From: Alkalinema sp. CACIAM 70d
Lineage (GTDB): Bacteria; Cyanobacteriota; Cyanobacteriia; Leptolyngbyales; Leptolyngbyaceae
Direction of reading: 5' to 3'
NCBI GenBank assembly: GCA_002148405.1
Contig: MUGG01000112.1
Span: 25,745-89,744 of the forward strand
DNA length: 64,000 bases
The notes under the pieces are model-generated. The model saw only the letters and a program-made list of their open reading frames with translations. It had not been told where the DNA came from and searched no databases. Position numbers and translations under genes: made by a program. Below are positions 55,160-64,000 of this stretch, piece by piece (positions within the stretch are counted from its first letter, which is position 1; each line of letters opens with the position of its first letter).

Positions 55160-55273
55160 CTAAAACAAGCCAATCAATAACACTGATGTAAACATCGTAA
55201 AGAGAATCAACGAAACAATTAGAAGATTACTAACGGTTTCATCATGATGAGTAGCTTGATTGGGATTTTGCAT
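55160..55273 (-). CDS. 37-residue single-span membrane peptide, unknown
   Basis: The ATG at 55273 is preceded by AGGGAG 9-14 bases upstream. The peptide begins MQNPNQATHHDETVSN and continues as one membrane helix (LLIVSLILFTMFTSVLLIGLF) up to the stop. The hydrophilic N-terminus with two His residues, the ribosome binding site, the 3' terminator and isolated position argue for a real gene. It resembles the small helix proteins of photosynthetic complexes in layout only; no family was recognised. Confidence 0.62.
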   Translation of the reverse strand: MQNPNQATHHDETVSNLLIVSLILFTMFTSVLLIGLF

Positions 55274-55447
55274 GATTTATTCTCCCTGAAGTGTTTTTCC
55301 AAGATGTAGCGTTTTTGGATAGCCCTATTCTAAGAGAGTCCTAGGGTTGGGATCCGGAAATTGCAAAACAACGTAGCAATCCCAGAGGATCTGTAATTCC
55401 TCTACAAAAAAGTACGCATATCTCCGGGATTACTCAAGATGGCTCCT

Positions 55448-57004
55448 TCAAGGTTGCTGTGTCCGAGGATTTTGCCAGGGCTGGCCCAGGGTCGTGATAT
55501 AGAGAACAGCTTCATCCGCAGGAATGCCTAGTACTTCATTGACCTGATCGTCAAAAAAGCCGCCTATGCCACTCACCCCCAAGCCGAGGCGAATCGCTGC
55601 AAGATTGAGGCGTTGCCCCAAATGGCCCGCATCCAAATGCAAATAGCGGTAAGCCCGATCGCCATACTGTTCGATCGCAGCGGATAAGTCAGCCGTATGA
55701 AAAATCACCGCAGCTGCATCCCGTCCTAAGGTTTGCCCCAAACAGAGGTAATGGAGTTCTTGGCGAAAGTTTTTAAACCGGATTTGCCGCAGTTCCTGAG
55801 CCTTTGGCGCGTAGTAATAACAGCCTTCTTCTAAACCGGTCACACCAGAAACTGCAATAAATGTCTCGACCAAATTCAAATCAAAATAATCCGGCGATCG
55901 ATCCAACTGTTGATCAATATATTGCTGGGGCTGGTAAGTAAAACTGAGGATGGCTTGAAGATCCGTCAACGTAATCGGTTCACCGCTATAGTCTCGGGTC
56001 GATCGACGATTCAACAGCGTATCTTCCAATCCCGTCAACTCTGGCCCCCAGAGAATGGGTGTCGTGGCCATGGGCACCTTTAGGCAGAAGGGAAAGTTAT
56101 ATTTATCCACACGATCGGTTTCGGCAGTCGGAATTTTCCAGTCTACTTTAGCCTCAGACATTTCAATTTCCGTGGCTTGATGGAGATAACGGAGGAGGAG
56201 CCCATTGGGCATTTTGCGGGGATAGTCGGCTTGGGTATGGCTGGGGAGCGCAGTTTTACTCAGGGGTAAATTTTGATTGACTAAGCGGCGATCGGCCAAA
56301 GCCACCACTGCCATGGTGCCTTCCTGTTCTGGGGCAAGATAGAGCAGGTCATTCATAGCTTGATCGGCAAAGCCCCCAATCAAGTGAGGCCGAAAATCGG
56401 TCACGGAACCCGCCAATTCTAGGTTGCCGAGTAAATGCCCGGTATCCAGGCAAATGCGGCGATAGGCCCGGTCTTGATAACGCCACGCCGATCGATAAAA
56501 CACATCCGTAATCACCAAAGCCAGTTGCGTCCCTTCTAGAGCCGGATGCCAAAAACAAGCTGATTGCAAAGCCGTCCACAGTTCACTTTCCCAGAAGTGC
56601 AGCAGGCTATGGGTTTTGGCTTGGTAGTTGTACAAGCCCGCTGGCAGTTGAGGCGTGCCCCGCGAAATCAAATACATTTCTGCGGGATAGAGCCCCCCCG
56701 CCGAGGGAGCTGCCCGTAGATAGTAGGGTTCCCCGTTGTTGGGAATCATCCCGGTCAACCCATAGCTACAAACAAAAAGGCGAGACAGGCGGTACCAAAA
56801 TAACTCATTGGGATCATGGAGATAGTCCGCGATCGTAGATTCCTGCAGGTAGGGCTTGAGGTCGAAGGCGACACCGATCGGATATTCCTTGAATGGCACA
56901 GGTTGCTTGTCCCAATCGATCTCGCTCCCTTGTTGCAAAATCTCTGGGCTGTACTTCGTCCGTTCATGGTAATACTGGGCAATCGAGATCGACGAGTTCG
57001 GCAT
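55448..57004 (-). CDS. SagB-type dehydrogenase with two nitroreductase-like domains
   Basis: A 518-residue protein. Seen: an N-terminal domain (about 85-270) with LRAAPSAGGLYPAEMYLIS, LVITDVFYRSAWRYQDRAYR, ICLDTGHLLGNLELAG and PHLIGGFADQAMNDLL; and a C-terminal domain (about 325-510) with RRSTRDYSGEPITLTDLQAI, AVIFHTADL, DRAYRYLHLDAGHLGQRLNL and GIGGFFDDQVNEVLGI. Both belong to the FMN-dependent nitroreductase superfamily, SagB/ThcOx branch, whose members oxidise azolines in modified peptides. No cyclodehydratase or precursor peptide gene lies nearby, so the substrate is open. Many SagB-like genes of this double form stand alone in cyanobacteria. Confidence 0.88.
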   Translation of the reverse strand: MPNSSISIAQYYHERTKYSPEILQQGSEIDWDKQPVPFKEYPIGVAFDLKPYLQESTIADYLHDPNELFWYRLSRLFVCSYGLTGMIPNNGEPYYLRAAPSAGGLYPAEMYLISRGTPQLPAGLYNYQAKTHSLLHFWESELWTALQSACFWHPALEGTQLALVITDVFYRSAWRYQDRAYRRICLDTGHLLGNLELAGSVTDFRPHLIGGFADQAMNDLLYLAPEQEGTMAVVALADRRLVNQNLPLSKTALPSHTQADYPRKMPNGLLLRYLHQATEIEMSEAKVDWKIPTAETDRVDKYNFPFCLKVPMATTPILWGPELTGLEDTLLNRRSTRDYSGEPITLTDLQAILSFTYQPQQYIDQQLDRSPDYFDLNLVETFIAVSGVTGLEEGCYYYAPKAQELRQIRFKNFRQELHYLCLGQTLGRDAAAVIFHTADLSAAIEQYGDRAYRYLHLDAGHLGQRLNLAAIRLGLGVSGIGGFFDDQVNEVLGIPADEAVLYITTLGQPWQNPRTQQP

Positions 57005-57250
57005 GGCCTTGGTTGTTGACGAATCCTACATCTAGCGGGTTTTTAGATCTTGGCATGGTTTGTGAGATCCTGCTCACCCAGATTTGGGTAAGCTTCAGGT
57101 CACGAACCTAGAAACCATTCTGCTAAATTTGTCCCCTACGTTTGGCAGCCCTTTATCTACGTCAGTTAAAACTTTCCCGTTCTCTGCATCTGACCTATCC
57201 AATCAGTGGGCGACGTAGCCAAAATTAAGGCTACGATCGCCCACTCACGT

Positions 57251-57315
57251 TAGAAGCCATTGCTAGAAACCATTACTAGAGACTCTTGCTAGAAACGATT
57301 GTTAGAAACCATTCG
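57251..57315. repeat. 13-bp tandem repeat, five copies, reaching into a gene end
   Basis: The unit tagaaaccattgc and variants start at 57251, 57264, 57277, 57290 and 57303. A further isolated copy (tagaaaccattct) is at 57109-57121. The last unit and a half encode the C-terminal end and stop codon of the leftward gene at 57302. Confidence 0.93.
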
Positions 57316-57991
57316 TCGGCTGAATGAATTGGGAATTGGCCCGGACAAAACAGTTATCTGTCGTTTTCAACCACGGTGCACCATTGAGCATTGTGATTGC
57401 GAGGCCCGATCGATCGATGAGGGCTTGAATCCCTTGCCCCTTCTGATAAGTCAGTTTGATTAGCCCATTCGGACTTGTTCGACAATTTAAAGAACCATCA
57501 GCGGAAACGACTTGCCATCCTTTCCAAGTACTCGATTGGGTTCCGCCATTCCACTGGTTGACAATCTCTGGCGTAAAATCTCCACGGGCATTGGGACGGG
57601 GCAATGCGTCTACCAACGATAAAGTTGTCGTTGCTCCGATCGCCGGACAAGCTTTGCCGCCTGTAACTTTCCAAGTGGCAGAAAATGACTGCCCAGGCAG
57701 GTCTTCAATAATATCAATCTCGCCTGTACAAGTTTGTTCTGCGCCACTCCCTGTCCGAAAATCTCGAAAGGTTCCTTTCCATTGGGAGACACCACTGAAG
57801 GGAACAGGCACGCCGGAGACTGTTGCGTTACCCATCCAAATTCTGCCTTGGATTCGAGTTGTGTACTCGATGTGAGGAGGATTAAAAATAAAGCGAGTTT
57901 GTCCAGTGGAGGTTCTGTAACCCGCAGCGGAAGCAGTCGCAGGCAATGCCAGCAGGAGGGCACTTGTGGCTAAAAGAGACCGGACTAGCAT
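57302..57991 (-). CDS. Exported protein of unknown function
   Basis: A 229-residue protein with a clear signal peptide (MLVRSLLATSALLLALPATA, cleavage after ASA near residue 22). A beta-rich region (RTSTGQTRFIFNPPHIEYTT, GVSQWKGTFRDFRTG, SATWKVTGG) is followed by a C-terminal stretch (GSLNCRTSPNG, GIQALIDRSG, APWLKTTDNCFVRAN) that resembles an SH3-like module. Four Cys residues in the mature part may form two disulfides. Its last codons and stop lie inside the 13-bp tandem repeat. No family was recognised. Confidence 0.72.
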   Translation of the reverse strand: MLVRSLLATSALLLALPATASAAGYRTSTGQTRFIFNPPHIEYTTRIQGRIWMGNATVSGVPVPFSGVSQWKGTFRDFRTGSGAEQTCTGEIDIIEDLPGQSFSATWKVTGGKACPAIGATTTLSLVDALPRPNARGDFTPEIVNQWNGGTQSSTWKGWQVVSADGSLNCRTSPNGLIKLTYQKGQGIQALIDRSGLAITMLNGAPWLKTTDNCFVRANSQFIQPTNGF

Positions 57992-58138
57992 TCTAAATCT
58001 CTCAATCTATATTTCACTGGAGAAACTACGCTAGTTGAGTTCAAGGCTACGGAAACTAAGCCATAGATACTACTCAATGTTGTTGTCAGTGTGATTTGAT
58101 CTGGGGCTCTCAATGAGAAATGGTTGATGACAGCGCTT

Positions 58139-58708
58139 CTAAAACGGAGGTACATCAAGGATCAATCCTGGCAGAATGTCTTGACCAGATAACTGGGTAG
58201 GAAGCGATCGCACTTCAACTTCCTGCCCCGGTTGATAAATTTCCACCTGTTGGTTTTGGGGATCGAACAACCAGCCTAGCCGGACGCCATTGTCTAAATA
58301 TTCCTGCATTTTGGCCTGTAGGATAGCTAAATCGTCAGTGCGCGATCGCAGTTCAATGACAAAATCAGGGGCCAGGGGCGGAAATTTTTCCTGTTCCTCC
58401 GCAGGTAGCTCGTTCCAACGATCCTGGGCAATCCAAGCGACATCCGGCGATCGTTTTGCACCATTGGGTAATCGGAAAATTGTAGAAGAACTAAAGACTT
58501 TGCCTAACTTGGTTGCATTATTCCAGTTCCACACCTGAGCACCCAGCCACATTTCCCGATCGCCGCTCACACCACCCACCGGGGACATAACAATCAAATC
58601 TCCCTGCGCCGTCATTTCAAAGCGCAACACTTCATTTTGCCGACAGATGCTATAAAACTGATCATCCGTCAGTCCAGCCGCAGAAACATCGATCGTTAGT
58701 GTTTCCAT
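58139..58708 (-). CDS. Uma2 family protein (PD-(D/E)XK nuclease fold)
   Basis: 189 residues from ATG 58708 (METLTIDVSAAGLTDDQFY). Seen: RFEMTAQGDLIVMSPVGG, STIFRLPNGAKRSPDVAWIA, PDFVIELRSRTDDLAILQAK (Asp and E-x-R in place of the usual E-x-K) and NGVRLGWLFDPQNQQVEIYQ. This is the more common Uma2 subtype, distinct from the pair at 17418 and 23106. Function of the family is unproven. Confidence 0.9.
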   Translation of the reverse strand: METLTIDVSAAGLTDDQFYSICRQNEVLRFEMTAQGDLIVMSPVGGVSGDREMWLGAQVWNWNNATKLGKVFSSSTIFRLPNGAKRSPDVAWIAQDRWNELPAEEQEKFPPLAPDFVIELRSRTDDLAILQAKMQEYLDNGVRLGWLFDPQNQQVEIYQPGQEVEVRSLPTQLSGQDILPGLILDVPPF

Positions 58709-58933
58709 AGAGATCGTTGGATAGAGCTTGTCCAATAGGTGGCCACTTATCTTCCATTGTATCGACTGTCTCGATCGCCAAAAGCTTGCCTATTGCCCCC
58801 TGTATCCCTTGTGATTCTTATAAACTTCTCCGGAAATTCCCCCAAGTCATTGAAAGGCTAGGTATGTCCAAGGGGGACTGCCGCAGGAAAATTCACCCAC
58901 AGCACCTGCCTGGGATGGATCAAGATTGATTTC

Positions 58934-60055
58934 ATGAGGAATGTAGGGATGCTCGCACAGGATAGCGCTTTTCAAAGCTTACATAACACAGTGCCCGGTG
59001 CCGAAGCGGCGGATCACTGCCGACAAATTATCGCCCAAGTAGAAACAGCCCTCTGCCGCAGCGATGTCTATCGACAAGCGCTCGATCAACTCCAACAGCT
59101 AGCGGTGGAAAATGGCACCAGTACCCAATTCATGCTGAAGTCGGTCATTCGAGAAACGATTCGACTGGCAGTGCGGTGCGTGACTCACCCTGGGGAGGCG
59201 ATCGCGCAGCTTTCCCCTGAAGCCTCCCAAACGCCTTCCGCAGAAACCACGGATGAAATGGACTGCGCTGAGGTTCAGTCAGACGTTCAACCAGAAATCA
59301 AGCCAGCCGCTAAACACAAGGGAGAGGGAGCAGGAGAGACGCAAAAGCCAGCCTCCCTCACCCGCACGGAATTGGAAGACCAAGAAGATGCTGCGACCTT
59401 TAAGGCGATCGAGCAAGTTCTCCAAACCAAACCCGACCACGCCTTGACCGTCTTCCAGCCCAAACCTCGGGAACGCAAGCTCACCCCTGCGGAACAGGCT
59501 CAAAAGGCTGCCGATGAGCGGGCAGTGCGGTTACGTCGTCTCTGTGCGCGTATCAAGCATGAGCGTCAAAGTCGAGGATTTTCGCTGGCTCAAATCCATG
59601 CCCGGACGTTTATTCCGCTCTATCATTTGCAAGCGATCGAGCAATGCAATATCGAGCACCTGCCGGAGGATATCTACCTGCGGGGGTTTGTGCGGCGGCT
59701 AGAGCAAACCTTTGGTCTGGCGCTTGGGTCTTTAACCGACGGGTTCCCCAATCCACAACCCGCCCAAGCCGTGCCGACTTGGTACCACAGCCAAACGGAA
59801 GCCAATCCGAAGAAGGGCAATGGTTTAAGCGTTCATCCCCTGCATTTATACCTGACCTATGGTGCAGTCATGGCCGGCGGGGTGTTCTGGCTCTCGCAAC
59901 AGGCGGCTCCCAAGGCGAATGTGGCTCCCATCCAAATTGATGAATCGTTCCCGCAACAGTCCGCTGAGCCCATCCAATCTAAATCGGACGCCAAAACGGC
60001 CAAAACGAAGACTTCTATCAGTCAACAGGTCGCCGCTCCGGAAATTTTACGGTAG
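58934..60055 (+). CDS. Helix-turn-helix membrane protein, RodZ-like
   Basis: A 373-residue protein. Seen: an N-terminal helical region (20-85), a long charged low-complexity linker (90-185), a Cro/RodZ-type HTH (about 195-255) with ARIKHERQSRGFSLAQIHAR, TFIPLYHLQAIEQCNIEHLP and EDIYLRGFVRRLEQTFGL, then one membrane span (about 306-324, LYLTYGAVMAGGVFWLS) and a short tail. HTH followed by a span is the RodZ arrangement, and RodZ links MreB to the wall machinery. The extended N-terminus is unusual and no MreB genes are nearby, so the role is inferred. The second Met (residue 6) is an alternative start. Confidence 0.75.
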   Translation: MRNVGMLAQDSAFQSLHNTVPGAEAADHCRQIIAQVETALCRSDVYRQALDQLQQLAVENGTSTQFMLKSVIRETIRLAVRCVTHPGEAIAQLSPEASQTPSAETTDEMDCAEVQSDVQPEIKPAAKHKGEGAGETQKPASLTRTELEDQEDAATFKAIEQVLQTKPDHALTVFQPKPRERKLTPAEQAQKAADERAVRLRRLCARIKHERQSRGFSLAQIHARTFIPLYHLQAIEQCNIEHLPEDIYLRGFVRRLEQTFGLALGSLTDGFPNPQPAQAVPTWYHSQTEANPKKGNGLSVHPLHLYLTYGAVMAGGVFWLSQQAAPKANVAPIQIDESFPQQSAEPIQSKSDAKTAKTKTSISQQVAAPEILR

Positions 60056-60109
60056 CGATCGCAGGGCTGGAGGTAGAACTAAGTTTCTCCGCTGGGCTGA
60101 GATTAAGTT

Positions 60110-60162
60110 GGGGTAACCGATCGTGCTGCTAGTAATGGGTCACGATCGGTTGCCCCGTTTAT
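60110..60162 (+). terminator. Rho-independent terminator after the HTH gene
   Basis: A 16-bp stem (60110-60125 with 60141-60156, one T-G wobble) contains the palindrome CGATCG in both arms, around a 15-base loop. It is followed by gtttatttt. It lies 55 bp after the HTH stop. Confidence 0.75.
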
Positions 60163-60280
60163 TTTGGCAAGCTTTACGAATCTTCAGATCCCTGGTGAAA
60201 TTTTTTGGCAGCGATCGGAGTCTCCTTGTCTACAATCAAAGCAGAAAAGCAGATTTGTCTCCTGCTGCTAAGAGTAAATC

Positions 60281-61525
60281 ATGTTTGCTAGATTGAGTCG
60301 CTGGTTTAATCGGTTTTATCGCAATGCCCGCACGGTGAATAACGAGCCCTTAAACAAGGTGAGTTTAATCGTGATTTTGGTCGTGGATTTGTTTATCCTC
60401 ACCAATGTGTTCATGGGCTTGAATGACATTAGCCAGTGGTATCTCAATCCGTCTGATGCTTACCCCTGCTATAGCGCTTGGTCAGACTATCGCGAAGCAA
60501 AACCTGATAAACCCGCCGATCGTGACTTTGCTTTGATTCAACGCTCGATCGGAAACGTAACCCAGGAATCGGTGCAGCAACGCTATCAACGAATGCAAAC
60601 CGATCATCTTGGTACCGTTTCGCCGATTTGTTTAAAATCTGCTGAATACCAAGACCAAGCTAACACATCAGATAATCGCAAAACGCTGCAAACGATCGAT
60701 CAACGCCAAACAAAAATTCGTTCCCTAGAACAGGCCAATACCAAGATTCGATCGCAATATGACTCGACATTGCTGGAAAAACTAGCAGGTCAACCCAAGA
60801 ATCAGTCGATTAACGAAGTCAGCGCTGAAAAAGCTAAACAGGAACTGGATAAGAATAACCAGTCGATCGCAACCCTGAAGCAAGAAATTACCGACCTCAA
60901 ACAACAGCTTCTAGCCAAACCAGAAATTACACAGTTCTTAGGATTCCTAGCAGATGGTGGACAATTTAATACCGTTGAGCAAGGGTATCGTCAAGCAACG
61001 TTTTGGTATCCCAGCATTCAATTTCTGTTTCAGGCTTTATTTTTAATCCCGTTAATTGGCCTTGCCCTCTGGGTGCATCGGTTAGCGAATCGCCGGGGCT
61101 ATGGCTTGATTGCTCTGATTAGCTGGCATTTACTAGTTATTTTCTGCATTCCACTTCTGCTGAAAGCGTTTGAGTTTCTGCAAGTGGGTGTGGTGTTTGA
61201 GTTTGTTTTTGATGTCATTTCTGCCTTATTCGGTGGGTTACTCTTCCTTGTTAGCTACGTCTACATCTTGCTGATTCCTTTACTAGGGTTCGGCATTATC
61301 AAATTCTTTCAACGCTTTGTTTTTAACCAGAAACTGCAAGCGGCCAATCGAGTCCAGAAATCCCGTTGCATTAGCTGCGGTCGCAAAATTCGGCATCAGG
61401 ATAGCCACTGTCCCCATTGTGGTTTCTATCAATTCGTGGAGTGTCCCAACTGCCACCAACCCACCTATCAATATCTACCCTACTGCAAAGAGTGTGGACA
61501 TCCCCAGGAGGTCGATCGCCCTTAA
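60281..61525 (+). CDS. Membrane protein with coiled coil and C-terminal zinc ribbons
   Basis: A 414-residue protein. Seen: one N-terminal span (about 26-47), an extracytoplasmic region with Cys residues, a coiled coil (about 130-220), two or three further spans (about 245-345), then a cytoplasmic tail with four CxxC knuckles: CISCGRKIRH, CPHCGF, CPNCHQ and CKECGH (about 364-410), typical of double zinc ribbons. No family was recognised for the membrane part. It is single, convergent with the HNH gene and only 17 bp from that gene's stop. Confidence 0.75.
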   Translation: MFARLSRWFNRFYRNARTVNNEPLNKVSLIVILVVDLFILTNVFMGLNDISQWYLNPSDAYPCYSAWSDYREAKPDKPADRDFALIQRSIGNVTQESVQQRYQRMQTDHLGTVSPICLKSAEYQDQANTSDNRKTLQTIDQRQTKIRSLEQANTKIRSQYDSTLLEKLAGQPKNQSINEVSAEKAKQELDKNNQSIATLKQEITDLKQQLLAKPEITQFLGFLADGGQFNTVEQGYRQATFWYPSIQFLFQALFLIPLIGLALWVHRLANRRGYGLIALISWHLLVIFCIPLLLKAFEFLQVGVVFEFVFDVISALFGGLLFLVSYVYILLIPLLGFGIIKFFQRFVFNQKLQAANRVQKSRCISCGRKIRHQDSHCPHCGFYQFVECPNCHQPTYQYLPYCKECGHPQEVDRP

Positions 61526-61542
61526 CCTCGATCGACCTTAGT

Positions 61543-61992
61543 TCATAACGATGGATCTTGAGAGGGAGGATGTAGCCTAGTCCTCCTCCAAAATTGCCGT
61601 GTTCCTCGAATAGAGTCCTCTGTTGCATAACGAGTGTCATTGAGATCGAGGCGGATGCAGGTGGCTCTGCCTGTCGGAGTCACTCCCTGAATGACAGTAC
61701 CGTTTTCTGTCCAAACGAAGTGATCTCCCCATTTTTGTTGCCGTGGGTTAAAGATCGGCACAATTGCCTGGGTTTCTGGATCGATACCAGCAACAAAGTT
61801 GTAGCGTCTTTCATTACAACGCCGACAAGCTAGAGCTAGGTTATCAATCTCGTCAGAACCACCTAATGACTTAGGCCTGACATGATCAACTGTAAATCGA
61901 TTAGCGCTTAAACGTTCTGGAGAATGACAGTACTCACACAAGTAATTTGCTCGTTGTCGAACAAGTTTTTTAGCTGCGTCATTGATTGCCAT
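61543..61992 (-). CDS. HNH endonuclease
   Basis: 149 residues from ATG 61992. Seen: YLCEYCHSP (zinc Cys pair 1), FTVDHVRPKSLGGSDEIDNL (catalytic His in DHV; Asn in DNL) and ACRRCNERRYNFV (Cys pair 2), the complete HNH beta-beta-alpha metal motif. The C-terminal half (TGRATCIRLDLNDTRYA) is shared with a common cyanobacterial subgroup whose targets are unknown. Its start codon is inside the end of the upstream gene (14-bp overlap), so the two are made together. Confidence 0.9.
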   Translation of the reverse strand: MAINDAAKKLVRQRANYLCEYCHSPERLSANRFTVDHVRPKSLGGSDEIDNLALACRRCNERRYNFVAGIDPETQAIVPIFNPRQQKWGDHFVWTENGTVIQGVTPTGRATCIRLDLNDTRYATEDSIRGTRQFWRRTRLHPPSQDPSL

Positions 61993-62296
61993 CCTGAGCA
62001 GCCACCATTGCATTGATGTGAGTAAAAATTCGATCTAGCTCTCCGATCGCCTCTAGATCTATCATCTCTTCTGGCGTGAGTTGGTCTAACTTCTTCTTTT
62101 CTAGGAGACTCTCCATCCGTAATTGCAAAGACTCACTAAATTTGAATAAATTCCAGTTATCGACTTTCTCAATGCAAATTTCATGAATCAGTGAGGAGGG
62201 TCGCCCTAAAGTTGTCAGCATGATCTCTACATGAGCTCTACAGTGACGAAATAAATCATTGACGTTTAGTCTGTCAACTAGATTATAACTCTTCAT
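61979..62296 (-). CDS. Small helical protein, partner of the HNH endonuclease
   Basis: A 105-residue, mostly helical, soluble protein with SYNLVDRLNVNDLFRHCRAH and a Lys/Glu-rich central helix (RMESLLEKKKLDQLTPEEMI). No family was recognised. It overlaps the HNH start by 14 bp and must be co-translated with it. An inhibitor, antitoxin-like or targeting role for the nuclease is plausible from this layout but is inference only. Confidence 0.6.
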   Translation of the reverse strand: MKSYNLVDRLNVNDLFRHCRAHVEIMLTTLGRPSSLIHEICIEKVDNWNLFKFSESLQLRMESLLEKKKLDQLTPEEMIDLEAIGELDRIFTHINAMVAAQDGNQ

Positions 62297-63943
<1,647 letters not shown>

Positions 63944-64000
63944 TTTCTGGAATCTAACGCTTGTCATGAAGCGGGCGAAAATCAAGCCGAAGCTCAACCG

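Noticed and set aside
63966..64000. Possible start of another gene after ahcY
   Set aside because: Only eleven codons are visible before the window ends, too few to support a call.

Overview
The window is chromosomal DNA of a cyanobacterium. The octamer GCGATCGC and its core CGATCG (the HIP1 palindrome typical of many cyanobacteria) occur throughout. Several genes belong to families found almost only in cyanobacteria or plastids: a cyAbrB regulator, a CCB2/CCB4-type cytochrome b6f assembly factor, DUF3110 and DUF3370 proteins, a LabA-like NYN protein, three Uma2 proteins and a long TamB. No rRNA, tRNA, CRISPR array, transposase or phage gene was seen. The genus cannot be fixed from the sequence alone.

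Layout. 1-7500: a partial mtnA, cyAbrB, a 36-residue membrane peptide, a fructokinase overlapping a CYTH protein, leuD, a GT21-like glycosyltransferase and a nucleotidyltransferase-like protein. 7.7-12 kb: a GT2 glycosyltransferase, an aromatic amino acid permease and a pRiA4b ORF-3-like protein with an in-frame stop. 12-17.2 kb: an Hpt phosphotransfer protein and two large tandem paralogues of unknown function. 17.4-25 kb: Uma2, then a leftward group (CCB factor, GT-C membrane protein, DUF456), dacB, a second Uma2 and LptC. 25-29 kb: LabA-like, metG and manC, followed by a repeat-rich 1 kb without genes. 29.8-34.7 kb: LCP ligase, pentapeptide protein, MarR regulator and DUF3370. 35-38.7 kb: a TIR protein split by a frameshift, then a NarL-type two-component pair. 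39-45.3 kb: Crp/Fnr regulator, globin with a palindromic operator candidate, an SH3 lipoprotein, a DUF4157 polymorphic toxin with a putative nuclease tail, a remnant of a second Crp gene, murQ and DUF3110. 45.5-64 kb: tamB, tandem universal stress protein, thioesterase, small membrane proteins, phosphodiester glycosidase, SagB-type dehydrogenase, a third Uma2, an HTH membrane protein, a zinc-ribbon membrane protein, an HNH nuclease with a partner, and ahcY behind a long structured leader.

How the genes fit together. Envelope building is the main theme: manC, the glycosyltransferases, LCP, dacB, murQ, LptC and TamB supply sugar donors, polymer attachment, peptidoglycan turnover and outer-membrane assembly or lipid transport. 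The Crp/Fnr gene, the convergent globin and the TGA-N6-TCA palindrome upstream of the globin suggest a local heme-protein control circuit. The DUF4157 protein looks like cargo for an extracellular contractile injection system or a related secreted toxin, but no injection machinery lies in the window.

The most unusual points are the DUF4157-nuclease toxin beside a decayed Crp tail, the uncharacterised paralogue pair at 13.6-17.2 kb, the CYTH protein with an internal half-domain duplication, the nonsense codon in the pRiA4b-like gene, the TIR frameshift, and many short tandem arrays (12-18 bp units) that sit in spacers and invade gene starts, a linker and a gene end.
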